64,000 nt of DNA from DASUKM01 sp036278735 (GTDB taxonomy: Bacteria > Acidobacteriota > Vicinamibacteria > Vicinamibacterales > 2-12-FULL-66-21), in NCBI GenBank assembly GCA_036278735.1, contig DASUKM010000010.1:1-64000 (forward strand). The letters are read 5' to 3'. The notes under the pieces are model-generated. The model saw nothing but the letters and a program-made list of their open reading frames with translations, made no database searches and had not been told where the DNA came from. Each line of letters opens with the position of its first letter. Within the stretch, counting starts at the first letter, position 1. This document shows, in pieces, positions 9,546 through 18,339 of this stretch. Made by a program: the position numbers and the translations under genes.

Positions 9546-10895
9546 CTACTCCGGTGGAATCTCGAACGACACGACCTGCCGGCGGAAGCCGCGCGTCTTC
9601 ACCGCGCCGTAGGCGATGCCCGCCACGAGCCACGCGCCGCCGGCCACCTTCGCGGGCGTGCGCAGGCTCAGCCACAGGTAGAGACAGAACAGGAACCCGC
9701 CCAGCGGAATCAGGAGATCACCCAGCGTGCGGCGCTCGTTTTCCTTCCGCACCCAGTACCGCACGAGCGCCGCGATGTTGACCCCCATGAACGCGATGAA
9801 CGCGCCGAAGTTCAGCATCTCGGCGCCGAGCTGATACGTCAGCACGAGGCCGCCCGCCATCGCGATCAGGCCGATCAGGATCACGTTGTTGCGCGGCACG
9901 TGCGTCCGGGCGTCGATCGCGCCGAAGAACCGCCGCGGCAGCGCATCCTGCCGTCCCATGCCGTAGAGCAGCCGCGCCGCGCCGAGGTGCGCCCCCGACC
10001 CCGACCCGATGTTCGCGACGAGCAGCGTGAAGTTGATGATCAGGAACAGCACCGGGCCGCCGGCCTTGCCCGCCACATAGACGAAGGCCGTGTCGAGATC
10101 CGGAAAGCCCGTCCACGTGCCCCACACGAGCTGCGCGGCGTAGACCTCGATCGACGCCAGGATCCCGATGATCAGGCAGGTCAGCACCGTCGCGTACAGC
10201 ACGTTGCGCCGCGGGTTCTCGACCTCCTCCGACAGCGTCGAGATCCCGTCGAACCCGATGTACGTGAGGCTCGCGATCGACGCCCCCGTCAAAACGACGG
10301 GCCACGAGAACGTCTGCGGATCGTAGAACGGCCGCGTCAGGTCGGCGCGTCCGAGGTGCACGCCCAGCAGGTACCGGACGGCCGCGGCCAGAAAGATGAC
10401 GACCACGACCGACATCGCGATCGCCAGGATCTGATTCGTCCGCGCGCTCGCCTGGATCCCGCGCAGGTTCATCGCGATGAAGAGGAGCGCGAAGGCGATC
10501 ACCCAGATCGCGTAGGGCACCTGCGGGACCACGTTCAGCGCCGCCTTGCTGCACCAGATCGTGCAGATCGTCGGGTTGAGCACGTAATCCATCAGCATGC
10601 TCCACCCGGTCACGTACCCGAGCGCCGGGTGAAGCTCCTGCCCGACGTACGTGAACGCCGATCCCGCGCTCGGATACACGCGCGCCATCCGGCCGTAGCT
10701 GACGGCCGTCAGCAGCATCGCGCACATGCCGATCAGGATCGTCGTGACGACGTGGCCGCGGGCCTCCTGGCTGACGACGCCGTACACGCCCATGGGGGCG
10801 ACCGGCTGGATCAGCACGATGCCGTAGAAGACGAGGTCCCACAGCCCGAGCGTCCGCTGCAGGTGCGGGGCGTCGGCGGAGCCGTTCACCGTCAT
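9546..10895 (-). CDS. APC-family amino acid permease
   Basis: A 449-residue polytopic membrane protein with about 12 predicted helices. The N-terminus (LQRTLGLWDLVFYGIVLIQPVAPMGVYG) and the YPSAGSAFTYVGQ motif are typical of the amino acid-polyamine-organocation superfamily, which exchanges or imports amino acids. It is followed 2 nt later by the SSS symporter and preceded 13 nt upstream by the GH2 gene stop, so the three genes probably form one transcript of glycosidase plus two uptake systems. Confidence 0.9.
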   Translation of the reverse strand: MTVNGSADAPHLQRTLGLWDLVFYGIVLIQPVAPMGVYGVVSQEARGHVVTTILIGMCAMLLTAVSYGRMARVYPSAGSAFTYVGQELHPALGYVTGWSMLMDYVLNPTICTIWCSKAALNVVPQVPYAIWVIAFALLFIAMNLRGIQASARTNQILAIAMSVVVVIFLAAAVRYLLGVHLGRADLTRPFYDPQTFSWPVVLTGASIASLTYIGFDGISTLSEEVENPRRNVLYATVLTCLIIGILASIEVYAAQLVWGTWTGFPDLDTAFVYVAGKAGGPVLFLIINFTLLVANIGSGSGAHLGAARLLYGMGRQDALPRRFFGAIDARTHVPRNNVILIGLIAMAGGLVLTYQLGAEMLNFGAFIAFMGVNIAALVRYWVRKENERRTLGDLLIPLGGFLFCLYLWLSLRTPAKVAGGAWLVAGIAYGAVKTRGFRRQVVSFEIPPE

Positions 10896-10908
10896 CTGAT
10901 CCGGCGCC

Positions 10909-13548
10909 CTACCATTTGGCCTGCACCGCGGAGACGTTCCACCCCTCGACCGACACGGCGGCGGGTGCCGGGCCGGACGCCGGCCACGCGACGGCGATCG
11001 CGCGCCGCTCGCCGGGCATCAGCTCGACGTAGTTGTCGTCCCAGTACACGGGCAGGATCTCCTGGCCGGCGGCGTCGACCGCCTTCAGCCGCAACTGGAA
11101 CGCGAGGCCGGACCCGGTGTTCTCGATCGTCACGCGCGCGCGGCGATCGGGGCCGCTCGATTCGATCGGGGCCGCCGCGATCGTCACCGTCGTCGGGGTC
11201 AGCGTGGCGAGCGCCGTCAGGTCGGCGGTCTGCGATGCCGGCGTGTAGTACCACTCGCTCTTGTCCCACGCGAGCACGTCGTGCTGCGTCGACAGCCAGT
11301 AGAAGTTCGTCGACACCCGCGTGCCGCTCTCGTCGTCCAGCGTGAGGCGCAGGAAGTACGTGCGCGACAGTCCCGGCTCGTCCGGCACGGTAAAGGCGCG
11401 GACGACGGAATCGGCGCCCGAGTCGACGACGGCCTCTTTTTCGAAGCGCGGCTTCAGGTCGAAGTCGAGCAGGGAGGCGTGCGCCTTCAGGCCGCGCGCC
11501 GCCTGCTGCGTGTCGTTGACGACGACGATCGAGCGGTCGTCGTACGAGTATTGAATGTGCAGCGGTTCACAGGCGGCCTTGGTGCCGAAGTAGCCGCCGC
11601 CGGGCCGGAGATAGAAGTCGTACAGGTGCCAGATGATCGACGGCCAGGCGTTGTTCAGCATCCACTGGATGACGCCGGTGGAGGTGTACTTGTTGCGCGC
11701 GTACCCCTCGAACATCGCGCGTTCGCCGTCGTACGTGAGCGCCTGCGCCTTGCGTGCGTAGTCGGCGGCGTCGCGGGCCTTGCCGTAGCGCGCTTCGAGC
11801 GCCGTGGTGAACTTCTGGATGTTCCTGAATTCGCCCCCCCCCGCGTGATAGTTCCACACCGCGTCGATCGGCCACAGGTGATCCTTCGGCAGCATCGTCT
11901 CGAGGCTCTCGATCGGCGGCACCGCCGCGCCCGGGCTGATCTCGGTGGCGAACCCGTAGGCGCCGCCGTGTTTCGTGTCTTCGAGCCAGTAGGACGGCGG
12001 CACATAGGCGTACGGGCCGCGCATCTTGACGCCGCTCGGACCGCTGACCGGCGTGGTGGGCTCGGCCGCGCTCGAGATCGTCGGCCGGTTCCACTCGACG
12101 TCCTGCTCGATCTGCAGGTACTTCTTCTCGACCGCCGGGATCGGCGGCTTGTCGCTGCCGTTCAGCCACACGAAGATGCTGGGATGATTGCGCAGACGGA
12201 GGAGCTGATCGCGCAGGGAATCGGGACCGACGGTGTAGTCTTCCGGATCCCATTTGTCCCACTTCTCCCATTGATCGCAGCAGCACCAGCCCGGCATCAC
12301 CAGGATGCCTTCGCGATCGGCGGCGTCGTAGAAGTCGTCGGGCTCGAGCTTGCCTTCCTGGCGGACGGTGTTCAGCCCCATCTCGCGCACGTAGCGGAAC
12401 TGGGCCTCGAGCCGCTCGGGCGTGAGCGGGCGCTCGAAGATGTCGGACGCCCAGCCGCCGCCGCGGATCAGGATGGGGCGGCCGTTGATGCGGAAGAGAC
12501 GAGAGCCCTGATCGGTCAGCTCGCTCGTCACCTGCCGGATCCCGAACTGCACCTCCGCCGTGTCCGACACGGTGCCGCCGGCGCGCAGCTCGAACGAGGC
12601 TTTGTACAACTCCGGGCGGCCCATGCGGTACGGCCACCAGATGCGCGGATGCTCGACGTGGAGCGCGGGGACCGCCGCCGGGGCGATGTGGATCGTCTTG
12701 CGCTCCCGCGGCGCGAGCGTCACCGGCGCCGAGAACGTGATCGATTCGATCGTGCCGCGCAATTCGCCGGTCACCTCACGATCGGTGGCGTTCCAGACGT
12801 CGGCCACGATCGTCAGGTCCGCCGACGCGAGCGAGGGGACGGCGACGTCGGTCTTCACGTACGCGTGCCGCAGGGCGATCGGCCCGCTGCCGGTCAGGTA
12901 CACGGCGCCCCAGAGTCCCATGTTCTTGTCGGGCGGCGTCGGGTTCCAATCGACCCAGTTGATCCCGAGATCGCCAGGTGTCGGCGCGAACACTTCCACG
13001 GCGAGCGCGTTGGCCGCCCCAGGCTCGATGGCGCGCGTGACGTCGAAGTCGTAGCGCCGGAAGGCGCCCGCGACGTCCATCGCGCTGGCGATCCGGACGC
13101 CGTTCAGCCAGATGTTCGCGCGGTAGTTGATCCCGTCGAAGTGCAGCCACGCGGTGCGGCCGGCGAGCGAGGCGGGCGCCTCGAACTCGTCGCGGAACCA
13201 CCACGACTTCCGGTACGGACTGTTCGCCGGCATCTCGAGATTCGAGAACTGGCCGCCGACGGGATAGCCCATGCCCGGCAGCGAACGGAGATTCATCCCG
13301 ACGAACAGGTTCGGGTCCGGATGTTCGGACTGCAGCGCCCCGACCACGGTCGTCGGGACGGTGGCTCGATGCCAGCCGTCGACCGATGCGCCTGGGCGCG
13401 AGAGCTGAGCGCCGGTCTGTTCGATGAGCGCGGAGGTCTGGAGGCGCCAGCCGCTCGCGAGCGGGATGCGCGTCTGGGCGTGGACCCCGGCAGGCCATCC
13501 GAGGACCGCCGCGGCGATGAGCAGGAATCCTGGCAATCTGAGTCGCAC
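10909..13548 (-). CDS. Secreted GH2 exo-beta-D-glucosaminidase-like glycosidase
   Basis: About 879 residues. I prefer the GTG at 13548 because GGGAGG lies 6 nt upstream; a TTG at 13587 is also in frame. A signal peptide (LPGFLLIAAAVLGWPAGVHAQ) shows export. GH2 layout is clear: a sugar-binding jelly roll (about 60-210), an immunoglobulin-like domain, a TIM barrel from about 330, and C-terminal beta domains. In the barrel the usual WNE acid/base motif reads LRNHPSIFVWLNGSD, with Asp instead of Glu. This is as in the actinomycete exo-chitosanase subfamily (CsxA), where the acid/base is Asp. FATEISPG is the likely nucleophile region. The product would release GlcN or mannose-type units from oligosaccharide ends. 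The downstream transporters and divergent ROK/ChbG pair fit chitooligosaccharide use. Confidence 0.85.
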   Translation of the reverse strand: MRLRLPGFLLIAAAVLGWPAGVHAQTRIPLASGWRLQTSALIEQTGAQLSRPGASVDGWHRATVPTTVVGALQSEHPDPNLFVGMNLRSLPGMGYPVGGQFSNLEMPANSPYRKSWWFRDEFEAPASLAGRTAWLHFDGINYRANIWLNGVRIASAMDVAGAFRRYDFDVTRAIEPGAANALAVEVFAPTPGDLGINWVDWNPTPPDKNMGLWGAVYLTGSGPIALRHAYVKTDVAVPSLASADLTIVADVWNATDREVTGELRGTIESITFSAPVTLAPRERKTIHIAPAAVPALHVEHPRIWWPYRMGRPELYKASFELRAGGTVSDTAEVQFGIRQVTSELTDQGSRLFRINGRPILIRGGGWASDIFERPLTPERLEAQFRYVREMGLNTVRQEGKLEPDDFYDAADREGILVMPGWCCCDQWEKWDKWDPEDYTVGPDSLRDQLLRLRNHPSIFVWLNGSDKPPIPAVEKKYLQIEQDVEWNRPTISSAAEPTTPVSGPSGVKMRGPYAYVPPSYWLEDTKHGGAYGFATEISPGAAVPPIESLETMLPKDHLWPIDAVWNYHAGGGEFRNIQKFTTALEARYGKARDAADYARKAQALTYDGERAMFEGYARNKYTSTGVIQWMLNNAWPSIIWHLYDFYLRPGGGYFGTKAACEPLHIQYSYDDRSIVVVNDTQQAARGLKAHASLLDFDLKPRFEKEAVVDSGADSVVRAFTVPDEPGLSRTYFLRLTLDDESGTRVSTNFYWLSTQHDVLAWDKSEWYYTPASQTADLTALATLTPTTVTIAAAPIESSGPDRRARVTIENTGSGLAFQLRLKAVDAAGQEILPVYWDDNYVELMPGERRAIAVAWPASGPAPAAVSVEGWNVSAVQAKW

Positions 13549-13618
13549 GAGCACCCTCCCGGGGCAGGAGCGTAGCGTCAGGCGCAAGCGTTTGGCAAGA
13601 CTTTCTTAAGGGAATTAA

Positions 13619-13680
13619 AGATGGAGGACGGAGGGCGGAGGACGGAGGGCGGAGGGCGGAGGCGGAGGACGGAGGGCCGG
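13619..13680. repeat. GGAGGAC/GGAGGGC heptamer array
   Basis: Roughly eight units with a 7-bp period (one hexamer slip) in the divergent GH2-ROK interval. Read on the other strand the units are GTCCTCC/GCCCTCC, a circular permutation of CCGTCCT/CCGCCCT, so this is a member of the CCGYCNT family seen at 28194 and 21771. Confidence 0.85.
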
Positions 13681-13746
13681 GTGCGGCAACCGGGCTCCTG
13701 CGAATTGGATCCGGTGGTATGGATCCGCATTGCCAACGGCGTCCGA

Positions 13747-13769
13747 CTTTCGTAAACTATTTTTGAAAG
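13747..13769. promoter_or_regulatory. Palindrome immediately before the ROK gene, candidate operator
   Basis: TTTCGTAAA (13748-13756) and TTTTTGAAA (13760-13768) form an inverted repeat with a 3-nt spacer and 7 of 9 positions matching; it extends by one more C/G pair. It stops 2 nt before the ATG at 13772, in an otherwise GC-rich sequence. AT-rich palindromes of this kind are usual for ROK regulators, so autoregulation is likely. A direct repeat, TGGATCCG (13706 and 13720), lies just upstream and could be a second site or promoter element. Confidence 0.45.
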
Positions 13770-13771
13770 CG

Positions 13772-15019
13772 ATGCCCGAGTCGTTGCGGTCGCCCGCCAG
13801 CCACGGCTCGCATGCCAGCGGTGCTCGTCATGCGTCGCACTTGCGAGGCCTCAACCTCGACCGCGTCCTGTCGGTCGCCATGGATCGCACCGGTACGTTC
13901 ACGCGGGCCGAGCTGATCGACGCGACCGGCCTGTCGGCCCCGACCGTCGGCGGCCTGGCGTCCTACCTGATTCGCACCGGCGTGATTGCCGACCTCGGCT
14001 CCGGCCCCTCGCGCGGCGGGCGGCGTCCGTCGTTGATGGAATTCAACGCGCGGCACGGCTTCGTCGCCGGGATCGACCTCGGCCCGACCCGCACGCGGCT
14101 GGCCATCGCGGACCTCCGCGGCGAGCCTGTCGCGCACCGGATCATCCCGACCCCGAGCTCGCTGAAGCCGGCGGCCATGCTCGGCCGGATTGCCGCGGCG
14201 CTGCGGTCGCTGGTGCGGACGGCCGGCGTTCCGTACGAGCGCGTGCTGGTCGTGACGGCCGGCGCGCCCGGGCCGGTCAATCTCGAGACCGGCACCGTCG
14301 CGTTCGCGCCGAACCTGCGTGGCTGGGTCGATGTCCCGATGCGCGCGATCCTCCAGCGGGCGCTCGGGGTCGTCGTGCTGGTCGAGAACGACGTGAACCT
14401 GGCGCTGCTCGGCGAGCGGTGGCATGGCGCGGCGCGCGGGCACGACACCTGCGCGTTCGTCTTCGTCGGGACGGGGCTTGGTGCCGCGATTCTGATCAAC
14501 GGACGGCTCCATCACGGACATCACTACATGGCGGGCGAGATCGGCGTCATGTGCATGGGCACCGAGTACGCCGACGTCGACTTCGGCTCGCGCGGCTGCC
14601 TCGAAACGCTGGCGGGTCTCGACGCGCTGCGCGCGCGGTGGCCCGAGGCCGAGCGCGACGATCCGGCGCGCTGGCTCACCGATCTCGTCGCCGCGGCCGA
14701 CGAGGGGGACGCCGTCGCCCGGCAGGCGCTCGCCGACACAGCCCGTCTGATTGGGATCGCCGCCGCCAACGTTGGCGCGGTCGTCGACCCATCCGTCATC
14801 GTGCTCGGCGGCGCAATGTTCGCGCAGGCCGGGCGCCTCGTCGAGCTGGTCCGCTCCGTCGTCCAGCGGCTGTCGCGGACCGCCTTCGACATCGTGCTCT
14901 CGGAGCTGGGGAAGGAAGCGCCGCTCGCCGGCTGCCTGCTGGTCGGCGCGACCGAGGCGCGCGCGCAGCTCCGGCACAAATTCAGCCGGCTCGCCGGCAG
15001 TCTGGGAGTACACGCATGA
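13772..15019 (+). CDS. ROK-family transcriptional regulator
   Basis: A 415-residue protein. A winged helix-turn-helix (about 25-90, RAELIDATGLSAPTVGGLASYL) is followed by a ROK sugar-binding domain with the phosphate motif IDLGPTRTRLAI. The ROK zinc site is degenerate: the usual ExGH reads GEIGV, and the CxCGxxGCxE box reads DFGSRGCLE, so the His and two of the Cys ligands are missing. It is therefore probably a regulator rather than a kinase, sensing an (amino)sugar. The TTG at 13730 is an alternative start, but the palindrome between them favours 13772. Its stop overlaps the next start by 4 nt (ATGA), so it is co-translated with the deacetylase. Confidence 0.85.
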   Translation: MPESLRSPASHGSHASGARHASHLRGLNLDRVLSVAMDRTGTFTRAELIDATGLSAPTVGGLASYLIRTGVIADLGSGPSRGGRRPSLMEFNARHGFVAGIDLGPTRTRLAIADLRGEPVAHRIIPTPSSLKPAAMLGRIAAALRSLVRTAGVPYERVLVVTAGAPGPVNLETGTVAFAPNLRGWVDVPMRAILQRALGVVVLVENDVNLALLGERWHGAARGHDTCAFVFVGTGLGAAILINGRLHHGHHYMAGEIGVMCMGTEYADVDFGSRGCLETLAGLDALRARWPEAERDDPARWLTDLVAAADEGDAVARQALADTARLIGIAAANVGAVVDPSVIVLGGAMFAQAGRLVELVRSVVQRLSRTAFDIVLSELGKEAPLAGCLLVGATEARAQLRHKFSRLAGSLGVHA

Positions 15020-15972
15020 ATCTCCGCCGCCCCGTCTTGTGGGCCGCCGTCGCGGCCCTCGTCTTTGCCGGCGTCCAGCCCGCGGCCACGCGCGGCCGGA
15101 CGGTGCTCGAACGGCTCGGCTATCCGCCCGACGCGCGGCTGCTGATCATCCACGCCGACGACTTCGGCATGGCGCACTCGGTCAACCAGGCGATCATCGA
15201 AGCGCTCGAAAAGCATTGGGTCACCTCGGCGAGTCTGCTCGTGCCCTGTCCGTGGTTCCCGGAAGCCGCCACGTGGGCGCGCGCGCACCCGGACATGGAT
15301 CTCGGGGTGCACCTCGCCGTCAACAGCGAGTGGACGACGTTCCGGTGGGGGCCGGTGAGCGGACGGTCCGCCGTGCCATCGCTGCTCGACAAGGACGGCT
15401 ACATGCCGCTCCTCGAAGACGAGGCGGTCGCGCATGCCAAGCCCGAGGAGGTCGAGCGGGAACTGCGCGCCCAGATCGACTTCGCGAAGGCCGCGGGCGT
15501 CCATCTGACGCACCTCGATTCGCACATGGGGACCCTTTTCTACACGCAGGCGCTCTTCGACGTCTATCGGCGGATGGGGAAGACGTACGGGTTGCCGGTG
15601 CTGCTGGAGCGCCTCGGCCAGCGGGGGGGCGCCGAGTCGCCGTACGGCACGCACGCCGAATCCGAAGCGCTGCTCGATCGGTTGCTCGAAATCCAGCCTG
15701 GCGCGTCGCCGTCAGGGTGGTTCGACGCGTACAAGAAGATGCTCGCGCCGCTGCCCCCGGGCGTCTATCAGTTGGTCGTGCACCTGGCGCACGACGGCGA
15801 CGAGATGCGCGGCGCCACGTCGGATCATCCCGACTGGGGCGCGCAGTGGCGGCAGTCGGACTTCGATCTCGTGAAGAGCCAGGAGTTCCATGACTTCCTG
15901 CAGGCGCAGCACTTCACGCTGACGTCGTGGCGGGAGCTGGCGGCGAGGGGCGGGGCGAAGTCAGGGAAGTAG
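15016..15972 (+). CDS. ChbG/YdjC-family carbohydrate deacetylase, exported
   Basis: A 318-residue protein with a signal peptide (PVLWAAVAALVFAGVQPAATR). The YdjC/ChbG fold is marked by LLIIHADDFGMAHSVNQAI (metal-binding DD), DLGVHLAVN, and THLDSHMG, which together supply the Asp and His metal ligands. ChbG removes an acetyl group from N,N'-diacetylchitobiose and chitooligosaccharides, making them substrates for glucosaminidases. Co-expression with a ROK regulator, divergent from the GH2 exo-glucosaminidase-like gene, supports a role in chitin-derived sugar use. The signal peptide is unlike cytosolic E. coli ChbG and suggests periplasmic deacetylation. Confidence 0.85.
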   Translation: MNLRRPVLWAAVAALVFAGVQPAATRGRTVLERLGYPPDARLLIIHADDFGMAHSVNQAIIEALEKHWVTSASLLVPCPWFPEAATWARAHPDMDLGVHLAVNSEWTTFRWGPVSGRSAVPSLLDKDGYMPLLEDEAVAHAKPEEVERELRAQIDFAKAAGVHLTHLDSHMGTLFYTQALFDVYRRMGKTYGLPVLLERLGQRGGAESPYGTHAESEALLDRLLEIQPGASPSGWFDAYKKMLAPLPPGVYQLVVHLAHDGDEMRGATSDHPDWGAQWRQSDFDLVKSQEFHDFLQAQHFTLTSWRELAARGGAKSGK

Positions 15973-16025
15973 CGCGCGCCGGCGACGGCCTGCCGCCCGA
16001 GCTCGAAGAGCGAAGGCGGAAAGCG

Positions 16026-16073
16026 GCGAGCGAGAGAGCGTGTAGGGGAGTCCGAGGGGCAACGCCCTCGGAC
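16026..16073 (+). repeat. Dispersed hairpin repeat, copy 1
   Basis: A conserved lead GCGAGCGAGAGAGCGTG is followed by a hairpin with 9-bp arms GTCCGAGGG/CCCTCGGAC (16050-16073). Two related copies occur on the minus strand at 52197-52244 and 52850-52898, with changed but still paired stem bases. It lies downstream of the deacetylase stop, where it could end transcription or stabilise the mRNA. Confidence 0.7.
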
Positions 16074-16123
16074 AAATCAGACGAGCGGATTGCGTGTCCG
16101 GATCGCGCGGCCGGCAAGCACGG

Positions 16124-16367
16124 TCGGGTTTCCGAGTAGACGGCGTCGCGCAGCGCCGCCCACCCGCGGCCCCTGAATGCCGGGGTCAACCCTTTGCCCC
16201 TGAAGGCCGCCGGGCGCAGCCGGAATCTCCGTCGCCGGGCGCGCCGCTCCGCCAGCACGCGCCGGAGCCCCTCTTCGACCAGCTCGCGCAGCGTAGTCCC
16301 TTCCTCCTCGGCGACCCGCTTCGCCTCGCCAAGCGCCGCGTCGGACAGCTCGATGGTGGGTCTTCAT
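16124..16367 (-). pseudogene. Frameshifted VapB-type antitoxin remnant
   Basis: Reading from an ATG at 16367, the first three codons give MKT, then one extra C shifts the frame. After that, the frame reads TIELSDAALGEAKRVAEEEG, TTLRELVEEGLRRVLAERR and, further on, FRGRGWAALRDAVYSETR. This is the familiar VapB antitoxin layout of an N-terminal ribbon-helix-helix and a C-terminal toxin-binding tail. Removing one C restores MKTTIEL. No VapC PIN-domain toxin follows on either strand, so the module appears dead or an orphan. A sequencing error in the CCC run is the alternative. Confidence 0.7.
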
Positions 16368-16419
16368 GTGGGTGTATGGGTCGGACCGACCATACTGCCA
16401 TATATCAGCGTTGCCGCCG

Positions 16420-16584
16420 TTACTCTTCCCGCAACAGCACGGTTGGATCGATGGAGACGGCGCGCCGCACGGGCGCCCATGTCGCGACCGCGAGGGCAAA
16501 GGTGACGACCAGTGTGGCGACAATTCGTGGCCTGCGCCGGATGCACCTCGCGGCGTCACCGACTTCGCGAACGACATCGAGCAT
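16420..16584 (-). pseudogene. ADOP/MacB-type permease reduced to its two ends
   Basis: A 54-codon open frame with a good GGAGGG site before its ATG. The first half (LDVVREVGDAARCIRRRPRI, then VATLVVTFALAV) is the N-terminus and start of helix 1 of an ADOP permease. The second half (APVRRAVSIDPTVLLREE) is the very C-terminus, equivalent to APARRASTIDPADALRD of the intact gene at 25762. About 750 residues are missing between them with the frame kept, so this is a deletion fusion. It may be translated as a single-helix peptide. Confidence 0.75.
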
Positions 16585-16662
16585 GACGTCCCTCCCGTCC
16601 TGTCCGCCTCCTGATCTCCTGGACTCCTGCCTTCCCGCAAGCGTCACAATCAGGATGCCGCG

Positions 16663-18339
16663 CTACCGGGCGGGAGCCGGCTGTTCGATCGTGACCACCT
16701 GATCGGCCTTCACCTTCGCGCGGTGCGTCACGGTGCCGTCGGGCCACTTGACGTCGACCGTGTCGGCAAGCATCGCCGCGCCCAGCCCGAAGTGCTGGCG
16801 CATGTCGTTCTGCGAGAGATAGCTCGTGCCGCTCTGCACCAGCCCTATCTGCTTCACCCCGCCCGCCGTCACCGTGACGATTGCGCCGATCGCATCCGTG
16901 TTCGGCGGCTGGCCCTTCACCTTCACCAGCAGCCAGTGCCCGCGCCCGGCCAGCTCGTCGTGCAGGACCTGGGGCGCACCGTCGAGATCGTTGATGACGA
17001 CGTCGACGCCGCCGTCGTCGTCGAGGTCGCCCATGGCCAGGCCGCGGCTGACGTGCGGATCGCTGAGCACGGCGCCGTACTTCAGCGACACGTCGTCGAA
17101 CGTGCCGTCGCCGCGGTTGTGGAACAGCAGCTTGCGTTGGCGATAGCCCGCGGAGGCGCCGGAGGGGAGCTGGTCGAGCTGCGGATACACGTGCCCGTTG
17201 ACGACGAGGATGTCGGGCCAGGTGTCGTTGTCGTAATCGAGGAAGGCGTCTCCCCAGCCGACGAACGGCAGGCTCACGGCGGCCGTGCGCGAGCGGAACG
17301 ACGCGTCGGTGAAGTGGTCGCCGTCGTTGTGATAGAGGTCGTTGTACTCTTCGGAAAAGTTCGTGACGAAGAGGCTGAACCGGCCGCTGTGATCGTAGTC
17401 GCCGACCGCGATCCCCATGCTGCCCTGCTCGGCGCCGTCCTCGCTCACCGCCACGCCCGCCGGGAACGCGACGTCCTTGAACGTGCCGTCCTTCTGGTTC
17501 TGGTACAGGAAATTCGGCGTCGAGTCGTTCCCCACGTACAGATCGGGCCAGCCGTCGCCGTTGTAGTCGAACCACGCGATGCCGAGGCCGAAATAGCCCT
17601 TGGGATCCGCGACGCCGGCCTTGGCCGAGACGTCGGTGAAGTGGCCGTTGCCGTCGTTGTGGAACAGGAAATCCCCTTCGCCCTCGAGCCCGCGCGGGCC
17701 GCATTGCACGGCAATGCCGCGGTACATGCAGGTCTTGTCCTTGCCGAATTCCGGCAGGTGCGCCAGGTCGATGTGCACGTACCGGCTCACGAACAGATCG
17801 AGCCGCCCGTCGTGGTCGTAGTCCGCGAAGCCGCAGCCGGCCGCCCAGCCCGTCACGCCGACGCCGGCGCGGGCGGTGATGTCGGTGAACGTGCCGTCGT
17901 GGTCGTTGTGATAGAGGTGCGTGCTGTTGAGCGACGTGACGTACAGATCCTCCCATCCGTCGCCGTCGAGATCCGCCGTGCAGACGCCCATGCCCCAGCC
18001 CGGGTGGCCGATGCCGGCCTTGTCGGTCACGTCCTCGAATTTTCCGTTCCCGAGATTCCGGTAGAGCGCGCTGCGGGCCGCCAGGGGATTGCTGGCCGTG
18101 TCGACGGTCAGCGAATCGACGAAGTAGAGATCCGGCCGGCCGTCGTTGTCGTAGTCGAACATCGCGACGCCGCCGCTCATCGATTCGACGATGTACTTTT
18201 TCTCGGGGGCGGCGTGGTGGACGAAGGTGATACCCGTCTCCTTCGTGATGTCGCGGAAGAGCACGGGGGCGTTCGGCTGCGCGAGCAGGAGCGCGCCGGC
18301 GCAGGCGGACAGGAGCATCGCCCAGGTGCCGCGGATCAT
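16663..18339 (-). CDS. CRTAC1-family FG-GAP/ASPIC-UnbV secreted protein
   Basis: A 558-residue protein with a signal peptide (AMLLSACAGALLLAQ). It is an integrin-like propeller built from FG-GAP/VCBS repeats with calcium-binding loops: DYDNDGRPDLYF, DLDGDGWEDLYV, DYDHDGRLDLFV, DYNGDGWPDLYV, DYDNDTWPDILV and DLDDDGGVDVVI. A C-terminal ASPIC/UnbV domain (about 475-550, RQHFGLGAAMLADTVDVKWPDG) follows. These proteins are widespread in Acidobacteriota and Bacteroidota, and none has an established reaction. It overlaps the upstream TPR gene by 4 nt. Confidence 0.9.
   Translation of the reverse strand: MIRGTWAMLLSACAGALLLAQPNAPVLFRDITKETGITFVHHAAPEKKYIVESMSGGVAMFDYDNDGRPDLYFVDSLTVDTASNPLAARSALYRNLGNGKFEDVTDKAGIGHPGWGMGVCTADLDGDGWEDLYVTSLNSTHLYHNDHDGTFTDITARAGVGVTGWAAGCGFADYDHDGRLDLFVSRYVHIDLAHLPEFGKDKTCMYRGIAVQCGPRGLEGEGDFLFHNDGNGHFTDVSAKAGVADPKGYFGLGIAWFDYNGDGWPDLYVGNDSTPNFLYQNQKDGTFKDVAFPAGVAVSEDGAEQGSMGIAVGDYDHSGRFSLFVTNFSEEYNDLYHNDGDHFTDASFRSRTAAVSLPFVGWGDAFLDYDNDTWPDILVVNGHVYPQLDQLPSGASAGYRQRKLLFHNRGDGTFDDVSLKYGAVLSDPHVSRGLAMGDLDDDGGVDVVINDLDGAPQVLHDELAGRGHWLLVKVKGQPPNTDAIGAIVTVTAGGVKQIGLVQSGTSYLSQNDMRQHFGLGAAMLADTVDVKWPDGTVTHRAKVKADQVVTIEQPAPAR

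Noticed and set aside
15973..16663. Intact genes in this interval
   Set aside because: Both strands were read; only the VapB and ADOP remnants and the hairpin repeat show family similarity.
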